From assembly GCF_001668575.1 (NCBI RefSeq), contig NZ_LZMD01000090.1:1-64000 (forward strand): 64,000 bases of DNA, in the 5' to 3' direction. The DNA is from Mycobacterium sp. 1164985.4. GTDB lineage: Bacteria > Actinomycetota > Actinomycetes > Mycobacteriales > Mycobacteriaceae. Below the pieces are notes generated by a model, which was not told the origin of the DNA, made no database searches, and was given only the letters and a program-made list of their open reading frames with translations. The position numbers and the translations under genes were made by a program. Position 1 is the stretch's first letter, and each line of letters starts with the position of its first letter. Below, piece by piece: positions 1 to 9,698 of the stretch.

Positions 1-1
1 G

Positions 2-823
2 CAGATCGACCCCGCGACGCGGGCGGCGTTGGAGGCGGTGCTGGCGGTGTGGGCGGCTCCCGGGCGCAACAACCCCGCCGACGATCCACCCGACGCGGAC
101 AAGCCCGACGGTGACCGACCCGATCCTGCTGCGGAACCCTCGCCGGAGGCGGTGCGCTCCGATACCCGCACGGCCGGGCAGCGCAACCACGACGCGCTGA
201 ACGCGATGTGCCGGGCGTTGTTGGCCTCGGGGCAGCTCGGGGCGCAGAACGGGGTGCCGGCCACGCTGTTGATCACGACCACGCTGCAAGAACTGGAGTC
301 CGGCACCGGGCAGGCGGTCACCGGCGGGGGGTCGCTGTTGCCGATGAGCGAGGTGATCCGGCAGGCCGCGGCGGCGCATCCGTATCTGGCGGTGTTCGAC
401 AAGGCCACCGAACAACCCCTGTTTTTGGGGCGGGGGCGCCGGTTGGCGTCCAAGGCGCAGCGGTTGCTGTTGTTCGCCAAGTACCGCGGCTGCACGAGAC
501 CCGGCTGCACGGCCCCGGCGTATCAATGCCAGGTCCATCACGCCAATGGTGACTGGGCTGCTGGTGGGCGCACCGATGTCACCGACCTGACCCTGGCCTG
601 CGGGCCCGATAACCGCCGCGTCACACCCGGCGGCTGGCGCACCCGTAACCGCAAAGACGGGTGCACCGAATGGCGGCCCCCACCCCAACTCGACACCGGC
701 CAAGCCCGCACCAACAACTACCACCACCCCCACCGCTACCTCATCGACGACAACACCGAGGGCGACGACGCGGAGTGTTGCGACAGCGATGATGAAGACG
801 TCGCTGGCGGCTCCGAGCGCTAA
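2..823 (+). CDS. DUF222/HNH endonuclease domain protein (13E12 repeat family), 5'-truncated
   Basis: The frame is open to the left edge of the window, so only the C-terminal part is present. It contains a Cys/His-rich HNH-like module (CTRPGC, then VHH, then CGPDNR) at about residues 155-200 of the visible part. This matches the mycobacterial 13E12-repeat proteins, which carry DUF222 followed by HNH and are multi-copy and mobile-like. The usual HNH Asn and last His positions read TDVTDL and PDNR, so nuclease activity is uncertain. The tail is rich in Asp and Glu. It converges on pgi with only 29 bases between the stop codons. Confidence 0.8.
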   Translation, partial: QIDPATRAALEAVLAVWAAPGRNNPADDPPDADKPDGDRPDPAAEPSPEAVRSDTRTAGQRNHDALNAMCRALLASGQLGAQNGVPATLLITTTLQELESGTGQAVTGGGSLLPMSEVIRQAAAAHPYLAVFDKATEQPLFLGRGRRLASKAQRLLLFAKYRGCTRPGCTAPAYQCQVHHANGDWAAGGRTDVTDLTLACGPDNRRVTPGGWRTRNRKDGCTEWRPPPQLDTGQARTNNYHHPHRYLIDDNTEGDDAECCDSDDEDVAGGSER

Positions 824-852
824 TCGCCTGTGTAACTTCGCCTCTCGTTGAC

Positions 853-2520
853 TCAGGCTGAGCGACCGCGCTCGCTGCGGTATCGGCGCACCAGGGCGTC
901 GGTCGACGAGTCCGACTGTTCGGCGGGGGAGTTGTCGCCGGTGATGACCGGCAGCAGAGCTTTCGCCTGTGTCTTGCCGAGTTCGACGCCCCACTGATCG
1001 AACGAGTCGATGCCCCAGACAACTCCCTCGGTGAACACCTGATGTTCGTACAGCGCGATCAACTGACCGAGCACCGACGGCGTCAGCCGTGTCGCGAGGA
1101 TCGACGTGCTGGGCCGATTCCCCGGCATCACTTTGTGGGGCACCACATTCGGCGGTGTGCCTTCAGAGGCGATTTCGTCGGCTGTCTTACCGAACGCCAG
1201 CACCTGCGTCTGTGCGAAGAAGTTGCTCATCAGCAGGTCGTGCATGCTGCCCGTGCCGTCCGCGGTCGGCAGATCGTCTGTCGGTTGTGAGAATGCGATG
1301 AAATCGGCGGGTACGAGCCGCGTGCCCTGGTGCAGCAGTTGGTAGAACGCATGCTGGCCGTTGGTTCCCGGCTCGCCCCAGAAGATCTCGCCGGTGCTCG
1401 TGGTGACCGGTGAACCGTCGGCGCGCACCGACTTGCCGTTCGACTCCATCGTCAGCTGCTGCAGATACGCGGCGAACCGAGCGAGATCGTTCGAATACGG
1501 CAGCACAGCACGGGTTTCCGCTCCGAAGAACTCGTTGTACCACAGTCCGATGAGGCCGAGCAGCGCCGGCACATTCGATTCCAGCGGCGCCGTGCGGAAG
1601 TGCTCGTCGACGATGTGAAACCCGGACAGGAACTCGGCGAACCGCTCGCGGCCGATCACCGCCATGACGCTCAAACCGATTGCGCTGTCGACCGAATACC
1701 GGCCACCAACCCAGTCCCAGAACCCGAACATGTTCTCGGTGTTGATGCCGAAATCGTCGACCAGCTTCTTGTTGGTCGACACCGCCACGAAGTGTCGCGA
1801 CACCGCTGCATCGCCGAGCGCATCGGTCAACCAGCGCCGCGCCGCCGTCGCGTTGGTCAGCGTTTCGAGCGTAGAGAACGTCTTAGACGCGACGATGAAA
1901 AGTGTTGTCGCGGGGTCGAGTCCGTCGAGCTTGGCCACCAGGTCCGCCGGGTCGACGTTCGACACGAACCGCGCCGAGATACCGGCATCGGCGTAGTGGC
2001 GCAGCGCGAGCGTGGCCATCGCCGGTCCGAGGTCCGACCCGCCGATGCCGATATTGACGACCGTCTTGATGGCTTCACCCGTCGCGCCGGTCCACTCGCC
2101 GCTGCGCAACCGGTCGGTGAAATCGCCCATCTTGTCGAGCACCTCGTGCACGTCGGCGACGACGTTCTGCCCGTCGACGACCAGCTCGGCGCCGCGCGGC
2201 AACCGCAGGGCCGTATGGAGAACGGCGCGATCCTCGGAGGTGTTGATGTGCACGCCGGAGAACATCGCGTCACGCTTCTGCTCCAGACGCGCGGCGCGCG
2301 CCAGGTCCACCAGCAGCTTGAGCGTCTCGCGCGTCACCCGGTGCTTGCTGTAGTCGACGTAGAGGTCGCCGACCGTCGCCGCCAACTCCGTGCCGCGGGC
2401 CGGATCCTCGGCAAACAACTCGCGCAGGTGTTTCGCGCCCACCTCGTCGTGATGCCGTTGCAACGCCTGCCACGCCGGAGTCGCGGCGATATCGGGTGTC
2501 TGGTCGGTGTCGGCACTCAT
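853..2520 (-). CDS. pgi: glucose-6-phosphate isomerase
   Basis: Pgi interconverts glucose-6-phosphate and fructose-6-phosphate in the cytosol, linking glycolysis and gluconeogenesis. The 555-residue product spans the family's usual full length (about 550). It carries both Pgi signatures: DWVGGRYSVDS, and SFDQWGVELGK near the C-terminus with the active-site Lys. It also has the MESNGKSV motif. The ATG at 2520 is preferred over a GTG two codons upstream because an AGGG Shine-Dalgarno sits 8 bases before it. It is divergent from the aldehyde dehydrogenase gene, with 48 bases between the starts. Confidence 0.97.
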   Translation of the reverse strand: MSADTDQTPDIAATPAWQALQRHHDEVGAKHLRELFAEDPARGTELAATVGDLYVDYSKHRVTRETLKLLVDLARAARLEQKRDAMFSGVHINTSEDRAVLHTALRLPRGAELVVDGQNVVADVHEVLDKMGDFTDRLRSGEWTGATGEAIKTVVNIGIGGSDLGPAMATLALRHYADAGISARFVSNVDPADLVAKLDGLDPATTLFIVASKTFSTLETLTNATAARRWLTDALGDAAVSRHFVAVSTNKKLVDDFGINTENMFGFWDWVGGRYSVDSAIGLSVMAVIGRERFAEFLSGFHIVDEHFRTAPLESNVPALLGLIGLWYNEFFGAETRAVLPYSNDLARFAAYLQQLTMESNGKSVRADGSPVTTSTGEIFWGEPGTNGQHAFYQLLHQGTRLVPADFIAFSQPTDDLPTADGTGSMHDLLMSNFFAQTQVLAFGKTADEIASEGTPPNVVPHKVMPGNRPSTSILATRLTPSVLGQLIALYEHQVFTEGVVWGIDSFDQWGVELGKTQAKALLPVITGDNSPAEQSDSSTDALVRRYRSERGRSA

Positions 2521-2568
2521 GAACACGACCCTAGTGCGGTGAAAAGGCCAAAGGTGTACAGAAGAGTT

Positions 2569-4017
2569 ATGGATACCGCGAAGCTGTTGTCGTCAGTGCC
2601 CACCGGACTGTGGATCGGCGGTGAGGAGCGTGAGGCGTCCTCCACCTTCGACGTGCTCGACCCTTCCGACGACCAGGTGCTGGCCTCGGTCGGCAATGCG
2701 ACCGCCGACGACGCGATCGCCGCACTCGACGCGGCCTGTGCGGTGCAGACGGAGTGGGCGGCCACCGCGCCGCGCGAACGGGGCGAGATTCTGCGCGCGG
2801 TGTTCGAGAAGATCCGCGAACGCGCCGAGGACATCGCCACGTTGATGACCCTCGAGATGGGCAAGGTGCTGCGCGAGAGCATGGGCGAAGTCACCTACGG
2901 CGGCGAGTTCTTCCGGTGGTTCTCTGAAGAGGCGGTGCGCGTCGCCGGTCGCTACACGCACAGCCCCGCGGGCAGCGGTCGCGTTCTGGTCACCAAACAG
3001 CCCGTCGGCCCCTGCTACGCGATTACGCCATGGAACTTCCCGCTCGCAATGGGCACCCGCAAGATCGGGCCCGCCTTTGCCGCCGGCTGCACCATGATCG
3101 TCAAGCCCGCGCAGGAGACGCCTCTGACGATGCTGCTGCTCGCCAAGCTGATGGACGAGGCCGGCCTGCCAAAGGGTGTGCTGTCGGTGCTGCCGACGAA
3201 GAGCCCCGGCGACGTCACCGCCGCGTTGATCGACGACGGCCGGCTGCGCAAGCTGACCTTCACCGGTTCCACCGGCGTGGGTAAGGCACTGGTCAAACAG
3301 TCCGCCGACAAACTGCTGCGAACCTCGATGGAACTCGGCGGAAACGCCCCGTTCGTCGTGTTCGACGACGCCGATGTCGACGCCGCCGTCGAGGGCGCGA
3401 TCCTGGCCAAGATGCGCAACGGTGGGGAGGCGTGCACCGCGGCCAACCGCTTCCACGTCGCCAACTCCGTGCGCGAGGAGTTCACCGACAAGCTGGTCAA
3501 GCGGATGAGCGAGTTCAGCCTCGGCAAGGGAGTCGACGAGTCGGCCACCCTCGGGCCGCTGATCAACGCCAAGCAGGTCGCCACCGTCGAGGACCTGGTC
3601 TCCGATGCGGTCTCGCGCGGCGCGAAGGTCGCGATCGGCGGGGTGGCCCCCGGCGGGCCGGGCAACTTCTATCCGGCCACTGTGCTGGCCGACGTGCCCG
3701 CCGACGCCCGCATCCTCAAGGAGGAGGTGTTCGGCCCCGTCGCCCCTATCACCGGATTCGATACCGAGGAAGAGGGCATCGCAGCGGCCAACGACACCGA
3801 GTACGGCCTGGCGGCCTACATCTACACCCAGTCGCTCGACCGCGCGCTGCGCGTTGCCGAGGCCATCGAATCGGGCATGGTCGGCATCAACCGCGGCGTG
3901 ATCTCCGACCCCGCCGCACCGTTCGGCGGCGTCAAGGAATCCGGGTTCGGGCGCGAGGGCGGCTTCGAGGGCATGGAGGAGTACCTCGAGGTCAAATACA
4001 TCGCGCTGACGAAGTAG
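2569..4017 (+). CDS. gabD: NAD(P)-dependent succinate-semialdehyde dehydrogenase
   Basis: An aldehyde dehydrogenase of 482 residues that closely follows the GabD pattern: PWNFPLAMGTRK, FTGSTGVGK, ELGGNAPFVVFDDAD, GEACTAANR with the catalytic Cys, and PFGGVKESGFGREGG. GabD oxidises succinic semialdehyde to succinate in the GABA shunt. The frame is open far upstream on the strand opposite pgi, but homology begins at MDTAKLL, so the ATG at 2569 is used. The exact aldehyde substrate cannot be fixed from sequence. A strong hairpin follows the gene. Confidence 0.9.
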   Translation: MDTAKLLSSVPTGLWIGGEEREASSTFDVLDPSDDQVLASVGNATADDAIAALDAACAVQTEWAATAPRERGEILRAVFEKIRERAEDIATLMTLEMGKVLRESMGEVTYGGEFFRWFSEEAVRVAGRYTHSPAGSGRVLVTKQPVGPCYAITPWNFPLAMGTRKIGPAFAAGCTMIVKPAQETPLTMLLLAKLMDEAGLPKGVLSVLPTKSPGDVTAALIDDGRLRKLTFTGSTGVGKALVKQSADKLLRTSMELGGNAPFVVFDDADVDAAVEGAILAKMRNGGEACTAANRFHVANSVREEFTDKLVKRMSEFSLGKGVDESATLGPLINAKQVATVEDLVSDAVSRGAKVAIGGVAPGGPGNFYPATVLADVPADARILKEEVFGPVAPITGFDTEEEGIAAANDTEYGLAAYIYTQSLDRALRVAEAIESGMVGINRGVISDPAAPFGGVKESGFGREGGFEGMEEYLEVKYIALTK

Positions 4018-4039
4018 CTCGACACGCCGCCGCGCCTGC

Positions 4040-4063
4040 GCCCGCGCGTCCACTCGCGCGGGC
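4040..4063 (+). terminator. hairpin after gabD
   Basis: A perfect 9-bp stem (GCCCGCGCG with CGCGCGGGC) around a 6-base loop lies 22 bases after the gabD stop. There is no real U tract, only AAGATTTCG, which is common for mycobacterial terminators. It ends 12 bases before the next gene's GTG, so it could also affect that gene's translation. Confidence 0.6.
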
Positions 4064-4075
4064 AAGATTTCGCAA

Positions 4076-6079
4076 GTGAATGCGCGTCGCTCCGTCGCGC
4101 CCGCTGATCGCCGCCCGCTGTCAGTACGTCCCTCCTCGCGCGCGCATCGGCGTGGCGAGATCCCCGCCCTCGACGGCATCCGCGCCGTCGCCGTCGCCCT
4201 CGTGCTCGCCGATCACGGCGGCATCCCGGGCGTCGACGGCGGCTTCCTCGGCGTCGACGTGTTCTTCGTGCTCAGCGGCTTCCTGATCACCTCGCTGCTG
4301 CTCGACGAACACGCCCGCACCGGCCGAATCCGCCTGCGGGACTTCTGGATCCGTCGCGCCCGCCGCCTGCTGCCAGCGCTGCTGGTGATGGTGCTCGCCG
4401 TCGTAGCGGCGCGGCAGTTTTTCTCGACGGAGGCGATCGCCAACCTGCGCGATGACGCCGTGGCCTCGTTCTTCTGGGTGGCCAACTGGGCGTTCGTCGC
4501 GCAGCGCACCGACTATTTCTCCCAAGGGGCACCGCCGTCGCCGCTGCAGCACACCTGGTCGCTCGGGGTTGAGGAGCAGTACTACCTGATCTGGCCGCTT
4601 CTGCTGATCGCGGTCGCGTTCGTCTTCTGCCGGCGCAACCCAACGCATCTGCGGTGGGCCGTGTTGGGCCTTGCCACTGCCGGTGCAGTCGCGTCGGCCG
4701 CCGCGGCGATCGTCTTCGTCGGCGACGCAACGCTGAACCGGGTTTACTTCGGCACCGACACCCGCGCGCAGGCGCTGCTCGTCGGCGCCGCTGCGGCCGC
4801 CCTGCTGGTGCGGGACTGGACCACGGTGACGCTCGCCGGGCCGGTGATCAGGACGCGGTGGCTGCGGTGGGTCGCCCGGGTCGTCTCCGTGGCCGGCCTC
4901 GTCATGTCGGGCTTCGCGGTACACATGGCGACCGGCAGCGTCGGCGACTTCCACAAGGGTCTGCTGATCATCGTCGCCATATCCGCTGCCTGCGTGGTCG
5001 GCGCGGTCGCGCTGGACCAGGAAGGCCCGGTGGCGCGCGTGCTCGCATGGCGGCCGCTGGTGTGGCTGGGCGCGATCTCGTACGGCGTCTACCTGTGGCA
5101 CTGGCCGATCTTCCTCGCGCTCAACGGCGAGCGCACCGGATGGTCGGGCTGGTCGCTGTTCGCCCTGAGATGCGGCGCGACGATCGCGGTGGCGGCGCTG
5201 TCGTGGTGGCTCCTCGAACAACCGATCCGGCGGTGGCGACCGGTGATCGTGCCGATGCTGCCGTTGGCGGGTGCGACGGCCGCCACGGCAGCGGTGATCA
5301 CGATGACCGTGCTGCCGGTCGGGGTGGCGCCCGGCGGTCCGGCGCTGAAGGAGCCCAGCATCGACTCCGCCGCGCTGATCGCACCGGAGGTGCCGGTCGA
5401 GGTGGAACGCCCGACGGCTCGCGATCCCGGCGCCAGGACCGTGGCGGTGTTCGGCGACTCCGTGGCCTGGACGCTGATGCGCTACCTGCCGGAGATACCG
5501 GGCATGGCGTTCACCAACCACACGATGATCGGATGCGGCATCGCGCGCGGCGGCCCCTACCGCTACGTCGGGCAGACGCTGAACCAGAAACCCGAATGCG
5601 ATTCGTGGCCGAGCAGGTGGTCACAGCGCGTCAAGAGCGACCGACCCGACGTTGTGCTGCTGATCGTGGGGCGCTGGGAGGTCGTCGACCGGATGAACGA
5701 AGGCCGGTGGACGCACATCGGCGAGCCGACGTACGACGCGTATCTGCGTTCCGAACTGAACCGCGCGCTCGACATTCTGTCCTCGACCGGCGCGCGCGTC
5801 GTCGTCACGACCGAGCCCTACAACCGCCGCGCCGAGAAACGCGACGGCAGCCTGTACCCGGAGGACGATCCCGATCGGGTCGACGACTGGAACGCGTTGT
5901 TGCGCAGCGCCGTCAAATACCGGTCGAACGTCACCGTGCTCGATCTAAACCGCAAGCTCGGCCCGAACGGGGGCTACACCAACTGGATCGACGGCATCCG
6001 CATCCGCAGCGACGGCGTGCACCCCACGCCGGAAGCGGTCGAGTGGTTGACGCCGTGGCTGACCGATGCGCTGCGCTGA
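4076..6079 (+). CDS. acyltransferase-3 / SGNH two-domain membrane protein (OafA-like)
   Basis: A 667-residue protein. The N-terminal part (about 25-400) is an acyltransferase-3 domain with roughly ten membrane segments. It opens with EIPALDGIRAVAV, FFVLSGFLI and R..RLLPAL, the family hallmarks including the helix-1 Asp-Gly-Arg motif. The C-terminal part (about 440-667) is an extracytoplasmic SGNH-type domain with VAVFGDSVAW (block I Ser) and SDGVHPTPEA (DxxH). Such fusions transfer acyl groups onto cell-surface glycans or lipids. The acceptor here is unknown. GTG start; no other gene is cotranscribed. Confidence 0.9.
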   Translation: MNARRSVAPADRRPLSVRPSSRAHRRGEIPALDGIRAVAVALVLADHGGIPGVDGGFLGVDVFFVLSGFLITSLLLDEHARTGRIRLRDFWIRRARRLLPALLVMVLAVVAARQFFSTEAIANLRDDAVASFFWVANWAFVAQRTDYFSQGAPPSPLQHTWSLGVEEQYYLIWPLLLIAVAFVFCRRNPTHLRWAVLGLATAGAVASAAAAIVFVGDATLNRVYFGTDTRAQALLVGAAAAALLVRDWTTVTLAGPVIRTRWLRWVARVVSVAGLVMSGFAVHMATGSVGDFHKGLLIIVAISAACVVGAVALDQEGPVARVLAWRPLVWLGAISYGVYLWHWPIFLALNGERTGWSGWSLFALRCGATIAVAALSWWLLEQPIRRWRPVIVPMLPLAGATAATAAVITMTVLPVGVAPGGPALKEPSIDSAALIAPEVPVEVERPTARDPGARTVAVFGDSVAWTLMRYLPEIPGMAFTNHTMIGCGIARGGPYRYVGQTLNQKPECDSWPSRWSQRVKSDRPDVVLLIVGRWEVVDRMNEGRWTHIGEPTYDAYLRSELNRALDILSSTGARVVVTTEPYNRRAEKRDGSLYPEDDPDRVDDWNALLRSAVKYRSNVTVLDLNRKLGPNGGYTNWIDGIRIRSDGVHPTPEAVEWLTPWLTDALR

Positions 6080-6146
6080 CGCGGGGCGGTTTCGGTGCTC
6101 TACCTATCGCTGAGCGACTGGTAGTGCACCCAAATCACGGGATATC

Positions 6147-6410
6147 TCAGTGGCCGAGGCGGCCGCGGCCCAGCCGCAGCAACAGCATCGCGAGGTCTTT
6201 GCCCTCGGGGCCGAGTTCGCTGTAGCGCTCGATGACCTTCATCTCGCGGCTGTGAACCAAGCGTGTTCCCCCGGAGGCCATCCGGGCCTGACCGATCGTC
6301 TTGGACACCTCGGTACGGCGCTTCACGGCCGCGAGAATCTCGGCGTCGAGCCGGTCGATCTCCCGGCGAAGGTCATCGATATCAGGCACAGTCTCGGTTT
6401 CGGTCGTCAT
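6147..6410 (-). CDS. chorismate mutase, AroQ-delta class
   Basis: A short all-helical chorismate mutase of 87 residues, matching Rv0948c. It converts chorismate to prephenate for Phe and Tyr synthesis. Visible features are LRREIDRLDAEIL, VKRRTEVSK, RMASGGTRLVHSREMKVIERY and the C-terminal RLGRGRLGH. In the M. tuberculosis enzyme this tail contacts DAHP synthase, which activates the poorly active mutase. The ATG at 6410 fits the homologue length; an in-frame ATG at 6467 would add 19 unrelated residues. Confidence 0.93.
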   Translation of the reverse strand: MTTETETVPDIDDLRREIDRLDAEILAAVKRRTEVSKTIGQARMASGGTRLVHSREMKVIERYSELGPEGKDLAMLLLRLGRGRLGH

Positions 6411-6690
6411 GGGATTCACCGCCTCGTTGTGTGGGTTCCTGGTCTCGTCCGGTCCGGCCTCACACAAGAGACGAGCCGCGGATCCGGGACCGCGGCACTC
6501 TCACAGAAGCTGCTAGACCACGGGCACCGTGCAGCGGCACCCGCAGATAAATCGCTGTTTGCTGAGCACGGGACAAAGTGTGCCACCAAACGTCGAGCCA
6601 GCGCAAAGCCCATGAGCGGTCCGACCGCAGGAGCTGATGCGCGGTTCGGGCGCAGGAGTGTCCCTGTGCAGCGGTAAGTTCGTCACTGAC

Positions 6691-9012
6691 ATGAGTGCAC
6701 CGAACATGATCGCACCGAACGGGGCCACCGAATCAGACTCCCTGCTCGACGGGCTCAACCCACAGCAGCGTCAGGCTGTCCTGCACGAGGGATCGCCGCT
6801 GCTCATCGTCGCGGGCGCCGGCTCCGGCAAGACGGCTGTGCTCACCCGACGTATCGCCTACCTGCTCGCCGCCCGCGACGTCGGCGTGGGACAGGTGCTG
6901 GCCATCACGTTCACCAACAAGGCCGCCGCCGAGATGCGCGAGCGGGTGGTGGGCCTCGTCGGCCCGCGCGCCCGTTCGATGTGGGTGTCGACGTTCCACT
7001 CCACCTGCGTGCGGATCCTGCGCAACCAGGCCTCTCTCATCAAGGGCCTGAATTCGAACTTCTCGATCTACGACGCCGACGACTCACGCCGCCTGCTGCT
7101 GATGATCGGCAAGGACATGGGCCTGGACACCAAGCGGTATTCGCCGCGGTTGCTGTCCAACGCCATCTCCAACCACAAGAACGAGCTGGTTGGCCCGGAG
7201 CAGGCGGCCTCCGAGGCCGCAGAGGCGGGCGAGGAACTGCCCGGCATCATCGCCGAGGTCTACGGCGAATACCAGCGCCGCCTGCGTGCGGCCAACGCGC
7301 TCGACTTCGACGACCTGATCGGCGAGACGGTCGCTGTGCTGCAAGCGTTTCCGCAGATCGCCCAGTACTACCGGCGGCGGTTCCGGCACATCCTCGTCGA
7401 CGAGTACCAGGACACCAACCACGCCCAGTACGTGCTGGTGCGGGAACTCGTGGGAACCGAAACGGTGGACGGGGTGCCGCCGGCCGAATTGTGCGTCGTG
7501 GGCGACGCCGACCAGTCGATCTATGCGTTTCGCGGTGCGACGATCCGCAACATCGAGGACTTCGAACGCGATTATCCGAACGCGACAACCATTCTGCTGG
7601 AACAGAATTACCGGTCGACGCAGAACATCCTCAACGCTGCGAACGCGGTGATCTCCCGCAACGCCGGTCGCCGCGAGAAGCGGCTGTGGACCGACGAAGG
7701 GGAGGGCGAGCTGATCGTCGGCTACGTCGCCGACAACGAGCACGACGAGGCGCGATTCGTCGCCCAGGAGATCGACGCGCTCGTCGACGACGGAGGCAAT
7801 TACAGCGATGTGGCGGTGTTCTACCGCACCAACAACTCCTCGCGGGCTCTCGAAGAGGTGTTCATCCGGGCGGGCATCCCGTACAAAGTCGTTGGAGGCG
7901 TTCGCTTCTACGAACGCCGGGAGATCCGCGACATCGTCGCGTACCTGCGGGTGCTGGACAATCCCGGCGACTCGGTGAGCATGCGTCGCATCCTGAACAC
8001 CCCGCGCCGCGGCATCGGTGACCGCGCCGAAGCGTGCGTCGCGGTGTACGCCGAGAACACAGGCCTGAGCTTCAACGACGCACTGCAGGCGGCCGCCGAG
8101 GGCAGGGTGCCGATGCTCAACACCCGTGCCGAGAAATGCATCTCGGCGTTCGTGGAGATGCTCGACGATCTTCGCGGCCGCCTCGACGGTGAGCTGGGTG
8201 AGTTGGTCGAGGCCGTGCTCGACCGCACCGGCTACCGCGGCGAACTCGAGTCGTCGAGCGATCCGCAGGACCTCGCGCGGTTGGACAACCTCAACGAGTT
8301 GGTGAGCGTCGCACACGAATTCAGTACCGACCTGGCCAATGCGCAGGCGCTCGCCGAGGAGGAGACCCTCGACGAGGACATTCCCGACACCGGCGTGCTG
8401 GCGCAGTTCCTGGAGCGGGTGTCACTGGTGGCCGACGCCGACGAACTTCCCGAGCACGGCGCCGGTGTCGTCACGATGATGACGCTGCACACCGCTAAGG
8501 GGCTCGAGTTCCCCGTCGTGTTCGTGACCGGCTGGGAGGACGGCATGTTCCCGCACATGCGGGCGCTGGGCGACCCCGCCGAGCTGTCCGAGGAACGCCG
8601 GTTGGCCTACGTCGGCATCACCCGGGCGCGACAGCGGCTCTACCTCAGCCGGGCCAAGGTGCGTTCGTCGTGGGGGCAACCGATGCTCAATCCGGAATCA
8701 CGTTTCCTCAAAGAGATTCCGCAACACCTCATCGACTGGCGGCGCACCGACCCGACTCCGTCGTCGTTCAGCGCAGCTGTCAGCGGTGCGGGACGCTTCG
8801 GGACTCCGAGGCCGTCGCCGACACGGTCCGGCGCCGGTAAACGACCGCTGCTGGTGCTCGAACCCGGCGACCGGGTCACGCACGACAAGTACGGGCTGGG
8901 CCGCGTGGAGGAGGTGAGCGGTGTGGGCGAGTCGGCGATGTCGCTCATCGACTTCGGCAGCTCCGGTCGCGTGAAGCTGATGCACAATCACGCGCCGATC
9001 ACCAAGCTCTAG
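6691..9012 (+). CDS. uvrD1: ATP-dependent DNA helicase UvrD1/PcrA
   Basis: An SF1A 3'-5' helicase of 773 residues used in nucleotide excision repair and Ku-linked unwinding. It shows the Q motif GLNPQQRQAV, Walker A GAGSGKT at 42-48, motif Ia ITFTNKAA, Walker B VDEYQD near 236, motif III GDADQSIYAFRGA, motif V MTLHTAKGLEFPVV and motif VI YVGITRARQRL. The last 50 residues form the Tudor-like domain (GDRVTHDKYGLGRV) that binds RNA polymerase in PcrA/UvrD. The ATG at 6691 matches the homologue N-terminus. Its stop shares the sequence CTAG with the convergent gene. Confidence 0.96.
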   Translation: MSAPNMIAPNGATESDSLLDGLNPQQRQAVLHEGSPLLIVAGAGSGKTAVLTRRIAYLLAARDVGVGQVLAITFTNKAAAEMRERVVGLVGPRARSMWVSTFHSTCVRILRNQASLIKGLNSNFSIYDADDSRRLLLMIGKDMGLDTKRYSPRLLSNAISNHKNELVGPEQAASEAAEAGEELPGIIAEVYGEYQRRLRAANALDFDDLIGETVAVLQAFPQIAQYYRRRFRHILVDEYQDTNHAQYVLVRELVGTETVDGVPPAELCVVGDADQSIYAFRGATIRNIEDFERDYPNATTILLEQNYRSTQNILNAANAVISRNAGRREKRLWTDEGEGELIVGYVADNEHDEARFVAQEIDALVDDGGNYSDVAVFYRTNNSSRALEEVFIRAGIPYKVVGGVRFYERREIRDIVAYLRVLDNPGDSVSMRRILNTPRRGIGDRAEACVAVYAENTGLSFNDALQAAAEGRVPMLNTRAEKCISAFVEMLDDLRGRLDGELGELVEAVLDRTGYRGELESSSDPQDLARLDNLNELVSVAHEFSTDLANAQALAEEETLDEDIPDTGVLAQFLERVSLVADADELPEHGAGVVTMMTLHTAKGLEFPVVFVTGWEDGMFPHMRALGDPAELSEERRLAYVGITRARQRLYLSRAKVRSSWGQPMLNPESRFLKEIPQHLIDWRRTDPTPSSFSAAVSGAGRFGTPRPSPTRSGAGKRPLLVLEPGDRVTHDKYGLGRVEEVSGVGESAMSLIDFGSSGRVKLMHNHAPITKL

Positions 9013-9698
9013 CCGGAGCGTTCCCAGCGTCCGGTGGCGGGCAGGGCGGCGAACACGATGCTCGCCACCGGCAACAGCGGGATCGCGTAGACGACGGCGG
9101 GCAGCTTCGCACCGGCGACGAACAGGCTGGAGAAGATCAGCAGCGCCACCATCGCACCGACCATCACCAATAGGCGGCTCACCCACCGGCGCAGGAGCAG
9201 GCCGATGAGCCCGGCGATGAGGGCGGCGGCCGAGATCGCGGTCAGGAAGCCGATCGCGACGCAGAACAGTTGGTCCGAGCGCCACCATCCAGTGATCAGA
9301 TCGGTGGCGATCACGGCGGTGGTCCACCCGGTCAAGATGCTCGCCACCGCGGTCGCGATCGCCGTCTTCGGGCTGGCCGCCGGCGACACCGTGACCGGCC
9401 TGGCCCGCGGGATGTACGTGGTGTCCGGCGCGGCCCGGTCGGACATCTGCGTCGGCCCGCCGATATCGGACATCTGTGTCGGCCCGCCGATGTCGGACAT
9501 CTGCGTCGCGCCGCTGGTATCCACCATCTGCGTGGGCGGATCCGCGATCGGAATCGCTCCGGTCGGATGGCGCCGGATGATGCTGGTCCTCGGTTCCTGA
9601 CCGGTCGGGATCTCACCGGAGGGGTGACGACGAATGATGCCTGTGTCAGCGCTCGACGGCGCTCGACGTGTCAGATCGGAATCGTCGTCGCTGGCCAC
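9009..9698 (-). CDS. hypothetical membrane protein with TQMSDIGGP repeats
   Basis: A 229-residue protein without a recognised family. Residues 1-95 are hydrophilic and contain two related IIRRHP(S/T)G(E/A)IP segments and about three short repeats of the type TQMSDIGGP. The C-terminal half holds about four membrane helices. GTG start directly abutting the M23 peptidase stop (TGAGTG), so it is translationally coupled downstream of that gene. A role in envelope work with the peptidase is inference from position only. Confidence 0.75.
   Translation of the reverse strand: MASDDDSDLTRRAPSSADTGIIRRHPSGEIPTGQEPRTSIIRRHPTGAIPIADPPTQMVDTSGATQMSDIGGPTQMSDIGGPTQMSDRAAPDTTYIPRARPVTVSPAASPKTAIATAVASILTGWTTAVIATDLITGWWRSDQLFCVAIGFLTAISAAALIAGLIGLLLRRWVSRLLVMVGAMVALLIFSSLFVAGAKLPAVVYAIPLLPVASIVFAALPATGRWERSG

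Noticed and set aside
1600..2568. Long open frame upstream of the gabD start, opposite pgi
   Set aside because: It is the GC-rich antisense of pgi; homology to the dehydrogenase begins only at the ATG at 2569.
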